This document shows positions 49,457-62,352 of a stretch of DNA of 64,000 bases, piece after piece. Source of the DNA: Poecilobothrus nobilitatus (lineage: Eukaryota > Arthropoda > Insecta > Diptera > Dolichopodidae); contig OX352773.1 of assembly GCA_947095535.1 (NCBI GenBank), forward strand, positions 168,032,438 to 168,096,437. Reading direction: 5' to 3'. Each line of letters begins with the position of its first letter. Position 1 is the first letter of the stretch. Below the pieces are notes generated by a model that worked only from the letters and a program-made list of their open reading frames with translations, ran no database searches and was not told the DNA's origin. The position numbers and the translations under genes were made by a program.

Positions 49457-49734
49457 TAATTAATAAACATTCATAAAAACTAAAATAAAAAATAAATTAT
49501 TCAGGTTAGAAGGATTTTATAATATGTTTAGATAAAAAAAAATTCTTTGGAATGTTGAATTCTTTTATTTTTGTTCTTTGATTATTCTTTCAAAGCGGTT
49601 TCCCATGAAGGCAAACTTAGTTTATAATATAACAAAATTTAAGAAGAACATTAATATCCTTTTTCAAAAAATAACTAATTTTTTTCTTCATCCTCGATAA
49701 ACCTAAAAACTCAATTTTCCAAGTAATTCTTTCT

Positions 49735-49977
49735 TTATCCATTTTCCCCAAAATCAAAACTGTACAGATAATCACTATGTATTAAATTACCCATCATTAA
49801 GTTTGATTTTAAAGCGGTGAGTTTTTGTTGGTTAAAGTCCAACACTACTGAACCTCGTTTAATTCCTTTGAGTGATTTTCGATATTTTCCACCGTCCCTC
49901 GTAAAAAATAAAAACTTTCTAGGATTTCTGTTTGATTGAAAGTAATTAATGAGATGATCAATCTCGTGTTTCAACAT
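49735..49977 (-). CDS. Uncertain 80-codon ORF, possibly a gene relic
   Basis: The translation (MLKHEIDHLINYFQSNRNP, then KFLFFTRDGGKYRKSLKGIK, ending YSFDFGENG) has a balanced composition, unlike the A/T-driven ORFs around it. It may derive from a transposon or a processed gene. I recognise no family. No splice-linked neighbour, leader or promoter was seen. Confidence 0.25.
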   Translation of the reverse strand: MLKHEIDHLINYFQSNRNPRKFLFFTRDGGKYRKSLKGIKRGSVVLDFNQQKLTALKSNLMMGNLIHSDYLYSFDFGENG

Positions 49978-50689
49978 TTTGGTGATATATTTATGATTTA
50001 ATTTGATATTTTACTATATGTGGCTTTTACTGGTATTTACTATTTTTACGTTATTAGAGATTTATAGAATGTATTTTATATCTTAGTCCTTCATACTTTC
50101 ATCGTCTACTACATCAATTAGTTAAAATAATCTTTAAAATGCACATATTGTATTAAAAATATTCTTTTTAGTCTTCAAAATAAAACCAATGTATATTTAG
50201 GTTATTATTTTATATTTATTTTAACATATTCAATAACTATTCGAGTTCTAACACTAATAATTGCAATTTTTTTCTCTTATATATGAAAAAAAAAAAACAC
50301 TCTGCACCAGCTAAATCAGTTCTTTTTGAAATATTTGATAATAAATGAGAAATGAAAAAGACTCCATATTAATTCTATAACAAGTAAATGTAACAGTAAG
50401 TCGATGCAACCGACTTATTAATACCCTACACCTGAATAATTCGAATTAAATTAAAAATCCATAAGTGTTTTTGGCAGCTGCTTGAACTTCTTCCCTTTTC
50501 TGTCTTATTCAACTCGAATTTCAAGAACGTAAAAGAGGCATCCGCTTGGGATATGCTTGACACCCTTGTATAAAATTTTAAGTTTCTATCTTAATTATTT
50601 TCGAAGATTGGTAGTCCTTGGGAGGTTTGTGTCAGCTACCCGAATTGCCACTCCAATTCATCGAATCCATCTCAGGAACATAAAGAAAA

Positions 50690-52290
50690 CTTGCCAGAAC
50701 ACCATTCTATTAAATTTAAAGGTTCTACTTTTGTTAGTTTTGGAGATATGCTCGTTGCTCTTGTGCTCGTCCGGAAGTTTCCAAAATACGAACCCATGGT
50801 TCAAATTCTTTCAAATGTCAGTTTCCAATTTTACAGAAAAGGAAACATAACAGAACACCTTTGTACTAAAAATAAAAGTTCTATACTAACTAAATATAAA
50901 AGTTCCAAGATTTGAACCCATGGACCAAATCCTCACAAATTTCAGAAACATAAATCAAACATGAAGCAACACCATTCTGCCTAATTTAAAGGTTATATCT
51001 TTGTTGCATTTGGAGATAATATCATTTGCTCTGAGGCTCGTTCGGAAACTTTCAAAATCCGAACCCAAAGACCAAATCCTCTCAAATTTCAGAGGCCTAA
51101 ATCATACATGAAAGAACACCATTCTGCCAAAAGTAAAGGTTATATCTTTATTGGTTTTGGAGATAATCTCATTTGCTCTGGGGCTCGTTCGGAAGCTTCC
51201 AAAACCAAACCCATGGACCAAATCCTCTTAAATTTCAGAGACATAAATCAAACACGAAAGAACACCATTGTACCAAATTCAAAGGTTCTATCTTTGTTCG
51301 TATTGGATATAATCTCATTTGCTCTGCGGCTAGTTCGGAAGCTTCCAAAATTCGAATCCACGGTTCAAATTCTTTCAAATTTAAACCCACGGCCAAATCC
51401 TCTCAAATTTCAGAGACCTAAATCAAACATGAAAAAACACCATTCGACCAAATTTAAAGGTTATATATTTGTTGTTTTTGGAGATAATCTCATTTGCTCT
51501 GGGGCTCGTTCGGAAGCTTCCAAAATCCAAACCTATGGACCACATCCTCTTAAATTTTAGAGACATAAATCAAACTGGAAGAAACATCATTAAAAAAAAT
51601 TTAAAGGTTCTATCTTTATTGGTTTTGGAGATAATCTCGTTTGCTCTGGGGCTCGTTTGGAAGCTTCCAAAACCCGAACCCATGGACCAAATCTTCTCAC
51701 ATTTCAGAGACTTAAATAAAACATGAAAGAACACCACCCTGCCAAATTTAAAGATTATATCTTTGTTGGTTTTGGAGATAATCTCATTTGCTCTGGTGCT
51801 CGTTCGGAAGCTTCCAAATCCAAACCCATGGACCAAATCCTCTTAAATTTCAGAGGCCTAAATCATACATGAAATAACACCATTCTGCCAAAAGTAAAGG
51901 TTATATCTTTATTGGTTTTGGAGATAATCTCATTTGCTCTGGGGCTCGTTCGAAAGCTTCCAAATCCAAACCCATGGACCAAATCCTCTTAAATTTCAAA
52001 GACATAAATCGAACGGGAAGGAACATCATTGTACAAAATTTAAAGGTTCTATCTTTGTTGGTTTTGGAGATAATCTCATTTGCTCTGGTGCTCGTTCGGA
52101 AGCTTCCAAAATCCAAACCCATGGACCAAATCCTCTTAAATTTCAGAGACATAAATTGAATGGGAAGAAACATTATTGTACAAAATTTGAAGGTTCTATC
52201 TTTGTTGCTTTTGGAGATAATCTCGTTTGCTCCGGAATCATTCGGAAGCTTCCAGAATCCGAACCCATGGACGGATTTTGTCCAGATTCG
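50690..52290 (+). repeat. Array of ~147-bp tandem units
   Basis: The anchor TGGAGATAATCTC and variants occur at 50741, 51011, 51158, 51304, 51479, 51626, 51773, 51919, 52065 and 52212. Steps are mostly 146-147. One step of 175 and one of 270 mark an insertion and degraded units at the left. Each unit carries TTTGCTCTGGGGCTCGTTCG, AAGCTTCCAAAATCC, ACCCATGGACCAAATCCTCT and a purine-rich ACATGAAAGAACACCATT-like stretch. Agreement is highest between units at 51.6-52.2 kb. Confidence 0.9.
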
Positions 52291-52373
52291 AACTTAGCCT
52301 TTCTTTCGTAATTAGTAACCTACTATATAAATTTCATCAAGATAGCATCATTATTTTTTGAGTTATCGTGCGT

Positions 52374-52403
52374 ACGGACGGACGGACGGACGGACGGACG
52401 GAC
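52374..52403 (+). repeat. (ACGG)n microsatellite inside the Helentron-type element
   Basis: Seven uninterrupted copies of ACGG/GGAC directly precede the conserved tail of the element. This is the same position as the (GTCY)n run described for mini-me elements. Confidence 0.9.
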
Positions 52404-53469
52404 ATCGCTAAATCGACTCCGGCGGTGATCCTGATTCAGAATATATATACATGTCTATACCTAACTCGCTTCCTTTTGGTGGTTACAAACACCATACCAA
52501 AGTTAATATACCCTATACTTTAGGTGTAGGGTATAACAATGATATTTCAGATTAATAAAAAAAAACCTTCAGAACTCATTAAGAATATCTTCTTGTAAAA
52601 TTAATTAGTCATGATTTACGGTCTGATTTGGAAACGGTTTATTTTATAATTTTAGTTATATATATATGTACTATATATAGACATTTGTTTGATAAAGTTT
52701 TTTTCAGTATGAGCTGAGAAAATTGAAATTTTGTTTTGATTAATTGAATTTTATACTTTAAATTGTATACAATGGAAGTCAAGCTGTTGATTTTAAGATT
52801 TTTCAATTTTTTCTTTAAGTTAAATATACTGAGATCATTTGTAATCCTAGGAAATATTCGTAAATAAAATAAAAATTTTAAACTTTGGTATAAAGTAATT
52901 TGAAATGAAGAGCATAAAATGCATTAAAAAAGGTAGAGATCAACAATGCAGAATGCTTATTTATAATTTTATTATTTCTAATAATATATTGTTTTCATAG
53001 ATTAGCTTTGTTCAAAACCTATCATATAATTATTAATTATATTTTACTTTTCTATACAACCTCAGAAACCCTAAAAGTAATTTGAATCATTTTGATCAAG
53101 TAAATTCGAATTAAAAAATTTATTTGGCTTTGGTTTTAAAACTGAATTAAATCCCATTAACATCCTTTTTAAACTCAATAAAAAATTATTGACTAAATCC
53201 AAATTTTAAGTTTTAACAGAAATATTTATATTGGAAATATTTAGGCGGAATATTTATCCTTTTTAAATAATTTTTTGGGTTTAATAAAATCAATTCTTAT
53301 ATTGAAACTGAACCATGGCCAAGTATTTTCGTCGTTGATCTTTCAATCAATTTTACGTTCCAAAACAGTCAGGCTATAATCAATTGTACTAACTAATAGT
53401 TGATATCGTAATAGTTTATATCGTAAGAGTATAAACTATATTTATTTGTTTTTAATAGGAATGTGAGAA

Positions 53470-53690
53470 TCTTTCAACGACAGAGAAGAATAACCCCTTG
53501 ATAGGTTCATACTGACTAAACCCACATACTTCCACCTTAGCTAATATAATAAGTTGAAATTCCTAATAAGGGAGAGGTATAGAAGAAAAGAATTGGGAGA
53601 GAATGCGGAAGAAAAGGCAAGGATGCGGAAACTTTGAATTGGGGAGTGGAACTGCAAGGAAAAAATAAGTTGGCCTATTATTATTACTAT
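53470..53690. repeat. Dispersed repeat related to 2438-2675
   Basis: GGAAACTTTGAATTGGGGAG followed by TGGAACTGCAAGG resembles GGAAACTATGAATTGGCGTG followed by TAAGACTGTGAGG near 2640. The upstream parts share a purine-rich GAAAAG/AAGGA character. Ends are not defined. Confidence 0.4.
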
Positions 53691-53699
53691 TTTGCTATT

Positions 53700-56600
53700 A
53701 GTAATAAAGTATCAAAAGTTACAATATGGGTAGTATATAACAACTTCCTGAAATAATTGAAGGCAACTCTGCTGGTACCGTGGCAGCTATTATTATTATT
53801 AGTATTTATTATTATTATTATTATACTATTTACTTCACACATAAATATAAAATACATAATGAATGCTTCATAATCTTCTACAATAGCTGCAGCTGATTAA
53901 TTGACGGCTTAGTGAAAATAATTATTCAAGAAATTGAAAAATGTAAATAATAAACGACTTAGTAAATATTCAATGTTCCTATAAGGATCAAGGATAAAAT
54001 CGATAAAGCAAAAAAAAAAATGATTTTTTTAAATTTAGCTCAGATACTTTTATTAATAACGATTTTCTTTTTTTTTATAATGTAGTAGTTTTAACTTATA
54101 AGTATCTTTGATGAGACTGTCAGACTTAAAACATTTGTAAAAAGAACTTTCTTCCTTCCAAGTTCTGACTTCTGTTTCAATATATATATAGTATAAAATT
54201 ATTTAACAATTAAAACAAATTAAATAATTATCGATCTTTATTGATTGATTTAACTACGTTTTACTATTTGTTTATATATATATTTAAATTCTCCTCTAAA
54301 TATCCTCTACATTGTTATCTAGTTAAAAAGCCATTAAAAGAAAGCGAAAAATTGTTTACTAAACAAAATTTAAATTATTTATATTGTTAAAAAAATTTTT
54401 TTTTTTTTTATTATTTATTTTGGGTACTTAAAAATTAAATACAGAGAAAATTTTTTTTTTTTTATTCAAATTTTTAATGTTAAGTTAAAAATGTTAAATA
54501 ATTAATGAATGAATTGAAATTAAAATTAACCATTAAAAATTCATTGAAAATTAATGTATTTATAGTGTCAATAACCGATAATATATAAATAAAAAAAAAA
54601 AATTAAAAAAAACAAAAAAAAAATCAAAATAAAAACAAAATTTTGAGGAAAAATGAAAATTTAATGATCCATGAAAACACTTAAAAATTAAAAAAAAAAT
54701 ATGATCAAATAAAATTCAAGTGTCTGATGTTAACAATTCTGTTACTCATAACATACAACATAAAATAACAAAATATGACATGCACATATGGTTATACTAT
54801 AAAGGGTTGCCAAATCACTAGCATACGTTATTTTATTTAAAACTTGTTTTTTCTTTTCGAAATTAGTACAGAAATTAACTTAAAAACCACGTTTTTAGGC
54901 TTGCCACATTTCATCTAACTTTTGTACTGCATGATAAAAAGATATTGGTATACATACATAATATATGACAATCAAATCCGTTATAGGCTACGACAAAGTA
55001 CATATTTAATTTTTAGCAAGATCAATTTTATAAAAAACGAAAAAGAAATTTTAAAAAACTTCGAAAATTAATTTAATGTGAATTAAGATAATCGGTAAAG
55101 GAAAAACAATTATTAAAAGCCATAAACATTATTGAAAAAAGCAATATAAATTATTGAAGATAAATTAGTTAAAATCCAATAAAGATTTTTTTGAGTTTGT
55201 TGTATCTCAATTTTAGTAGAAGGTGGCCGAACTCGACAAAATTTTCGTAGAGGATGAACAAAAGAGAAAGTACCAGGTAGAAGAATATTTTTGATTGTAT
55301 AATAAGTTCCAAACTGTAACAAGCTTTTTTCAAGACAAAAGAATTTTCATATAAACAGTTTGAAATTACTGTAAACTGTATCTATTTAGAAATGTTCGCA
55401 GTATAGCAGTACGGAGCATTTTTCTTATGAAAATCTTTGTGGTGTTGCCTTAAATTTCTTTAATTAGATAAATATCAAGAAGAATGAAAGTTACATTTAC
55501 AATAGTATATCATTTGTCAAAGTGTAATTGGATATTACAATAAAATGCAATTTTGATCGCTGTTTGATATTTCCCACGTTACTTCTTAAATCTTATATTC
55601 AATTTTTGTTTTAATATTATATTCTTCGGCAACCTTGATATATAATACATAAAAAGTAAAAAACATGTATACAAACAAAAAATAATATAAAACATTTAAA
55701 CCGACAATAGCCCTATAGCTAGTATATATTTATGTACATTGTACACAATGGACAAAAATAAATAAATAAAAATTAAGTAAGTAAGTAAGTAAGTAAGTTA
55801 ATAAGTTATTGTAGAAGTATGTAAGCATGTTTGTATAATGTTCATGACATTGAAGTTTTTACTTTGATATTCCGAAAGAGTGTCTATATTACGTTATTTT
55901 CTGTATACATTCGAAAACAAAAAAAAAAAAAAAAAATTAAGAAGCTTTTTTGTATCAATACTCTTCCCCCTTATAACCACCGTCTTATTCATTTATTTTA
56001 ATTTATTTCCTTACTTTTGTTCTATTCTAAAAATTCTATTCTATTTTTATTTTTCTGTTTTTTTTTTTTTTTCTATTTTCCTTTTTACTTGGTTTTATTT
56101 TCGGAGAAAATTTTTCTGTATTTTTCTATTGTCTATGCAATAATTTCTATCAATTGTTTTATGTCATGCGAGAAATTAACAAATTTTGTTTTTTTTTTGT
56201 GATTTTTGTGCGATTTTTGTTTTTGTTTTTTTTTTTATTTTTTTTTTTGTTTTTGTTTAGAAATCAATTCATTAAAGAATCACGTAATAGTCTAAAGATA
56301 TTAAATAATCGTGTTCATCATAATAATTATTAGGTACCTATTATATGTTTTAAATATTTAAGTATATGATATCTATTTACATATATGTGAATATATATGT
56401 AAATACATATTATGTATATATTGTAAAAAAAATTTAATGAATTCATTCATTTCTAATTTAAATATCATTCGTCGTTTATTATTCTGGCTATATGTATATA
56501 TGTATATATATGTAAGTATTACATTATGTACAATTATTTTTACTATTATTACTTCATTTTTTATTTTTGAAATTTCTGAATTAAAAAAAAAAAACTTTAG

Positions 56601-57925
56601 TATCTAGGTGAATTAAATGACTATTGATTTTTGAATAAATGTATATGTATTTGTTTTACGCATATTTTTCTTAAACATTTTTTTTTTGTTTTTTGAAAAA
56701 TAAACATGTTTGTTGACATGTTTGAACAACAAATTCTTGTAAATGATAAATGATTTTGGAATAAAGTAGGATCAATCTCAATCCACATCTCTAAGTAATA
56801 AAAAATGCGTAAAAGTAATGAAAACTGGTTAACGTGGAATCAGCAATTTGGTTTGTTAAAACATATAAACTAACTAATTAACTGCACAGAGCATTATTAT
56901 GTTTTTTTAAGGACTAATGTCTCAGGATCAGTAATCGAAAAAAATTATCTGATTAAACACTTCCTCAGAAGATACTCTGAGGATCAGTAAGCCATAAAAT
57001 ATCTGATTATAAACTTGCTAAGAAAATATCATTAAAAGTTATAACTATAGGTTGACAAAAGAAGATCTGAACAAAATATGTTATACAGAAATATGATATA
57101 AAAAGATTTGAATTAAAATAAAAATATCACATGAAATTGAATAACTTTAATTGAAAACTTCAGAATTCTAAATGACCTTTGCAACTTAACTATTAATAAT
57201 CAAAAAGACTCAGCTTATTGTACGAATTGTATTTTTTTTTTTGTTGAACTTTAACCTCCCTTTTAAATCAAACAGCAAGTCATAGAACTGCAGAAATGTA
57301 CTGATTAGTTTGGAGATCGGAAAAATAAGAATAATGGAATAGCAATAACAGAAATTTGTAAATATGGGAAGTTACTGGATATTGGGAGGATTAATGTTCT
57401 TCTTAAATTTCACGATATCATATACACGTTATGGTTGCTAATTTTTGGAAATACATATCCGGTAGCAAATTTATTCTATATCCGTGCTGTATGCATTATA
57501 AACGAATTTTCATGTGCGGAGCTGAGCCATTTTTGGATCTTTAAGGTCAAGATTTGTTGAAAATTAATTTAGAATCAATGAAAATTAATTTTTAAAAAGT
57601 TTTGAAATGAAGTTAAAAAAACTTGTGGAGTGGCGATAAAAATGTTAAACTTCGATAATAAATGCTAACCATCAGTTAAGTTGATATGGATATATACATA
57701 TATTATATATAATATTGAAGTATTTTTAATTAAGACAGAATTGTAAATTGAAACACAAACACATTAATAGTAAACTATAATTTAATATTAATGTAGCCAA
57801 AACTGAAATTCTTAGTTCAGTTTAAAAGAACAAAAATCCACTCTGTCGTCTCTGTCCTATCGTTTAAGATGTAAAAATAAAACTAAAATGAATTTATAAT
57901 TAACAGTGGAACAACTGTTTTATGT
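53700..57925. other. Long stretch without a recognised gene
   Basis: A/T-rich sequence with simple repeats: (TTA)n near 53790-53825 and (GTAA)n at 55775-55800. Long T tracts lie near 56060 and 56220. The ORFs at 55880-56202 are driven by T-runs, and the one at 55113-55322 has no recognisable domain. Confidence 0.5.
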
Positions 57926-57929
57926 AGAC

Positions 57930-58200
57930 ACATCAGCTACGAAGCTACAGCCCTTTAAAGTTTGAAAGAGCCCTATTTTCAATTAACGGTTTTTCAAATA
58001 TAAAAATCCCAAATGACAGGTTATTTTTTAGTTTTATAAATCAATATCAAAATTATACAAAGTTTTGCAACTTAGAATTTTTATTTACCGTTATATGAAA
58101 ACAAAACATTGATTTTGTAAAATTTTGTTTCCTTTATAACTCCGGGACGCTTTTAAACAGATATCTGGAATTTTGAGGGAAGAAATATCAGAATATCACA
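57930..58200 (-). repeat. Inverted copy of the ~465-bp satellite-like repeat
   Basis: CTACGAAGCTACAGCCC, AAAGTTTGAAAGAGCCCTAT, TTACCGTTATATGAAAACAA and ATAACTCCGGGACGC are inverse counterparts, in the expected order, of motifs at 5.3-6.0 kb (GGGCTTTTTCAAAGTTTGAG, GGTTTTCACATAACGG, CATGCCGGAGTTATGA). About 60 percent of one unit is present. Confidence 0.6.
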
Positions 58201-58907
58201 TATCAAAATTAGCATTATTTATTTCATGAAGATTTTTGGCATCTGCCTTTGTTTAAGATTTATTAGGCTTCAACATTTGAAAATTTTTAGACACCTGCTT
58301 AATTTTAGAGACCTGGATTTACATTCTGCCTTGTTTTTGGTTAATTAGCTATAGTTCATGTTTAAAAATTGTGACATTTTTTTTTAAATATAATCTAAAT
58401 ATCTGTACAAAAATCTTTTAATTGTCTATAGTAAAATTTTTCATCGACTATGAATATTGTCAAATAAAACCATATGACTTGTCAAATCTATATATATGTG
58501 TGTATCCTTGTATCCAATATAAATATAATCTACCATATTTTCATTTCACAATATATATACTAAGTATATTTTATTTGCATAAGCATACATATATATATAT
58601 ATATATAATTATACATATATATAAATATACAAAGTAACATTTATGCGACTATATGCGAGTAGAAATCATTTTAAAACAAAACAAAACCTCATTTCAGTAA
58701 ACAATAATTAGTTCCGGATTCTATATATATATTGTATATTATAAATTTTCTTGTTGTCTTAATTCTATTTATCAAACAATAAAGTCAACTAAATTGTTGT
58801 CAGCTACTAGACATACAAAGTGACTTCATTATTTTCTTTTCATTCTTTATTTTTTATTTCCTATATACATTTTACACATAACGCGTGTGTACACACATGT
58901 CTTACAT

Positions 58908-58912
<5 letters not shown>

Positions 58913-58950
<38 letters not shown>
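58913..58950. repeat. (AT)n microsatellite
   Basis: An uninterrupted run of about 19 AT dinucleotides, the longest pure dinucleotide run noticed in the window. Confidence 0.9.
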
Positions 58951-58958
<8 letters not shown>

Positions 58959-59589
58959 GTACTTGAAAAAGAAAACCATTCACAATATTGTGGCGTATAG
59001 CTTTTATAAAAACAAAAAGCAATGAAATAGATATCAATTATCATTTTAGATTAATCCTCGCGGAAAAGAGAGAGAGAAAAAAATATAAAGAAAACATAAT
59101 TTTAATAATCACAAAATTTCGCGTATATGGCTAAAAGGCACAATTTATAAAATAATTAATCATATACATATTGGATGTTCATATATAGTAAAATGTTTTC
59201 ATTTCACATATTATACAAGTCTGCAAAACAATAACGTTTAGTGAAAATGGAAAATCAAAATAAGAAAAAAATCGTTATATCCGTTTATATAAATAAGGTG
59301 TTATGTTTTTAAAAATAATGATTAAATATTAGTACAGTTTTGCTTCTTAAGAAAGGTTTTATTAAATGATTTTTAAAAAGTCTAATATAACTTAATATTT
59401 TTTAATAATTTTGCCTCCAGCTTACTTGTAGGTGATTCAAAGATATAAAAATACATACATATATATGTATATGTATTTATTTTATATTCCTCACATCTAT
59501 TTATAAGTAAAAAATTCTAAACAGACGATTCGGAAATAATTTATTATTAATTTATTTATTTTTTTTTTGGTTATTTCCCTAACACATAA

Positions 59590-59685
59590 ATGTGACAAGG
59601 AAATTACATAACACTCCCCACCTCCCTCAGTGTTTACAATCTATTTCATACGCTCTTACCCACTAGGCCACCGAAATCTCTAGTA
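59590..59685 (-). repeat. tRNA-derived SINE, copy 3 (degenerate)
   Basis: Read on the minus strand: TTTCGGTGGCCTAGTGGGTA, then AGAGCGTATGAAATA, TGTAAACACTGAGGGAGGTG, and the body GTAATTTCCTTGTCACATTT. Each part corresponds to the copy at 40086-40263. The B-box is deleted here. A T-run (A-tail on minus) at 59558-59568 marks the 3-prime end. Confidence 0.65.
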
Positions 59686-60059
59686 ATGTTTATCATTTAC
59701 AGATGATTGATTTTTTGATCTAAAGACTTATGATAAATTGGTTACGTAAAGTTATTAGTCGAGAAAACTGTTGAAATGCAGAAAATACTCCTATTAAATG
59801 TGTTTTTCTCTGTTGCTCCATTTTACAATTTGCACTTATCCAAAAATAACTTTTCGAATTCGCATCCAATTTCCTCCGTCACTTTCTTCCAAATTTTGTG
59901 AATTTAGTGATTTAGTGATAAATCTGATTTTATGCCCAAACTTAAAAATACCTCTTTAAATAAAATAATTTTTTTTTGACATACATATTTCAAAAAAAAA
60001 AAAAATGTTTAGTTTTCTAAATACGTACTATTTCAGAAAATTTTTTTTGTGGTGAAAGT

Positions 60060-60185
60060 GTCCCTTTTGTTTAAAGTCATTATGCTATGAACATTTTCTT
60101 AAAAATTTTTTTTATCAAATAGAATTAAGAAAAATATCTTTTTGAGAAATGGATTTAAGTAAACTGGCATGCTTTCTTATCTAAA
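60060..60185 (+). repeat. Partial copy of the 21.8-22.5 kb fold-back family
   Basis: AATATCTTTTTGAGAAATGG, then TTTAAGTAAACTGGCATGC, corresponds to AATCTTTTTGAGAAATAGAT, then TTAGATCAACTGGGATGC, at the outer right end of the element at 21811-22535. Only the outer part of one arm is recognisable. Confidence 0.5.
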
Positions 60186-60287
60186 TATTAATAAACATTT
60201 TTTTTACCTAAATTTTCTTATTCTTAACTAAACAATTTATTCTTAACAATTAAATAATATATTTCCTTCATACATATATAACCAATG

Positions 60288-60604
60288 GCATTATTCTTAA
60301 CGCTCCTATACGACTTAGAATCTCGGTATTTGAAATATGATCTACACATGAGATCTTTTGTATTTTTCTATATAAATCCACATTTCTAAAGTTTCTATTT
60401 TATTCATATTATGTGAAATTTTTAACGTCCATGATTCTAAGCCGTATAATAGAACAAATTAAACATAGCATTTAGCGAATCGTAAGCGTGATTTCATGTT
60501 GATATTTCGGTTGTATAGGGTTGGAAAGTAGGGTTTTATACTTGCTGAAAAATGTTTTAGCATTTTCGATCCGTCATTTAAGTTCATGATCATGATCCCA
60601 AGTT
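60288..60604 (-). pseudogene. Non-LTR retrotransposon relic (reverse transcriptase C-terminal part)
   Basis: The minus strand reads KSRLRFAKCYV, stop, FVLLYGLESWTLKISHNMNK then IETLEMW. After a frameshift, traces resembling KISCVDHISNTEILSRIGAL follow. The motif string RLLKCYVWSVLLYG.E.WTL..., LEAFEMW.YRR, W.D.V.N.E.L is characteristic of the widespread RTE/CR1-like reverse transcriptases. At least one stop and one frameshift make it a pseudogene. No other part of the element is recognised in the flanks. Confidence 0.75.
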
Positions 60605-61626
60605 ATGTATAATTAAATAAATAAATTTATTTCATATAAGTAAATGTTCGATAGAAAATAAATAAAAGATACCGTATAATATTAACTGTATATAGTAAGT
60701 TTAAAATTTAACATAAAAGAATATCAAGAATATAGCGGTTAAATTGAATCATAACATTTGTTATAATTTGTATTAGCTATTATAAACGAAAAATGAAATT
60801 AAAAATGAATTACAAAATTTATAATAATAAAAAAAATAATAAAATAATATAAAAAAATAAAAAAAAACCGTTTGTTTAAAGTTTAGCCGGCCGGATTGGA
60901 TTATATCATCTTGATTCGCATGGCATTTAATAAAAAGTTTGGGAGTTACTAACATATAAATACTTTTATAGATAACTTTGCCCATTTTTTTTTTTTTTTT
61001 GTTTGCTCAATTTAATTTCATTACGTGTTGATATTAACTGGAAAAAAAAAAAATTAAATTAAAAACTTGATTATAACGCGAATTTAATTAATTAAAATAT
61101 CTAATAAATCAATTGAAGACGTTTGATAAATATAAAAGAAAAAAAAAAATTAACAAGAGAAGAGCTCAAATTTTAGTATTACAATGTATATATATATATA
61201 TTATAATATAATAGTGGATATTTTCTATAATATAATAATAATTATGTGTTGTATTTAAACTTTTAATTATTTAATGTTAATATTTATTTTATGGATATAA
61301 TAACGATCAATTAATGGAATTAATAATTATTTTTTTTTTTGATATTATTTTTATTATTTACAATATTATATTGTTTAGTTTTTTCGTATATAAAATTTAG
61401 AGGGCGTTTAAATAGTTAAAGTTTTTTTTATTTCATTAAGTCATATATATATCTATATGTAAGTGTGTATATAGTTTAGCTGATCATTATTTTATATTTT
61501 ATTTTATGAAATATTTTTCAAGGTTAATCTTAAGATAATATTCTGAGTTTTTGTTTAATTATTTTTTTTTTTGATATGGAAAACATTTAAAAATTATATT
61601 ATAGTTTAATATTATAGGAATATGTA

Positions 61627-62352
61627 CACAGGGTATCCAGAAGTCGAAGGTCAGAAAGATAGCAGGTTGTAGGAGAAGTCGAAACAATTAAAAAATAGTT
61701 CTGTAAGGGGGATGCGAGCCTATTTGAAACTGTTTTAGAGATAACGGTTTTGAAAATTTTTTATATATTGTAATTTACGTTTCAAATGGAAAAACATTTT
61801 TTTAATAAAATTTCAATGAAGCATAAGGTAATATTTAATTTTTTTCGAAAACTATAAAAAATCAGATAAAAATAATGATAACATAAATTAAAGCATAAGT
61901 TAGAAAATGTGATTTCGATAAGTTAGAAAATGTGATAAAAATTAAATGTTAATAACGTTTTTTTATACAAAAAATACAGTTATTTAAAAAAAAAATTTAA
62001 AATAAATACTAATATTTTTAGGGTTTTAAAAGCCCAAAAGGCTTTTAAAATAAAAAAATATTGGTATTTACTTTCAACTGTGAAAGGTATACAAAAAAAA
62101 TATTAGTATAAAAGTAATTAATGAGCTTCAACGACGATGAGCTTCAGCTATGTATCGATACCTAAACAATTAGTCTTATATTTTGTACACAGCCGAAGAT
62201 ATTATTATGTTTCTAAAAACTTAACAAAAACAGTTTGATGGCTGTATCTCGGAAACCATTAAGAATAGATTCCATTTCGGGAAGAATTTTTTACTTGTTT
62301 TGACCTATCTTATTACCTATTTTCTTCGTGAACCTCGGCTTCCAGTCACCCT
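61627..62352. mobile_element. Inverted-repeat element with ACAGGGT ends, copy 2
   Basis: The left end is ACAGGGTATCCAGAAGTCGA. The right end read inward is ACAGGGTGACTGGAAGCCGA, and both then continue with a GGT-CA-GAA-GA.A..AGG pattern. The element is about 726 bp and non-coding. An internal imperfect duplication (ATTAGTATAAAAGTAATTAA, GATGAGCTTCA) lies near 62100-62150. Its termini resemble those of 8882-9692 (ACAGGGWGTC), but the interiors are not obviously alike. Confidence 0.55.

Larger units (their letters stand above)
50398..52534 (+). mobile_element. Helentron-type non-autonomous element (HINE/mini-me-like)
   Basis: At the left is a short palindrome (AAGTCG and CGACTT around ATGCAAC, 50398-50416), followed by ATACCCTACACCT (50421-50433). 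The exact inverse AGGTGTAGGGTAT is at the right end (52522-52534). There it also closes a 3-prime hairpin with ATACCCTATAC (52508-52518). Between them are about ten 147-bp tandem units, a (GGAC)n microsatellite and a conserved-looking tail (CATCGCTAAATCGACTCCGG). Short inverted repeats, central ~150-bp tandem units, a GTCY-type microsatellite and a 3-prime hairpin are the described features of dipteran mini-me/HINE elements. Classification is by structure only. No protein is encoded; the ORFs on both strands are by-products of the repeat. Confidence 0.75.

Noticed and set aside
50557..52311. Overlapping open frames of 61-150 codons on both strands across the 50.5-52.3 kb array
   Set aside because: They restate the 147-bp tandem unit in different frames. 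Since 147 is divisible by 3, a frame open in one unit stays open in the next. No protein family is visible.
55880..56202. Two overlapping hydrophobic ORFs that look like membrane proteins
   Set aside because: The Phe/Leu/Ile richness comes from long T tracts; there is no start context, conservation signal or splice structure.
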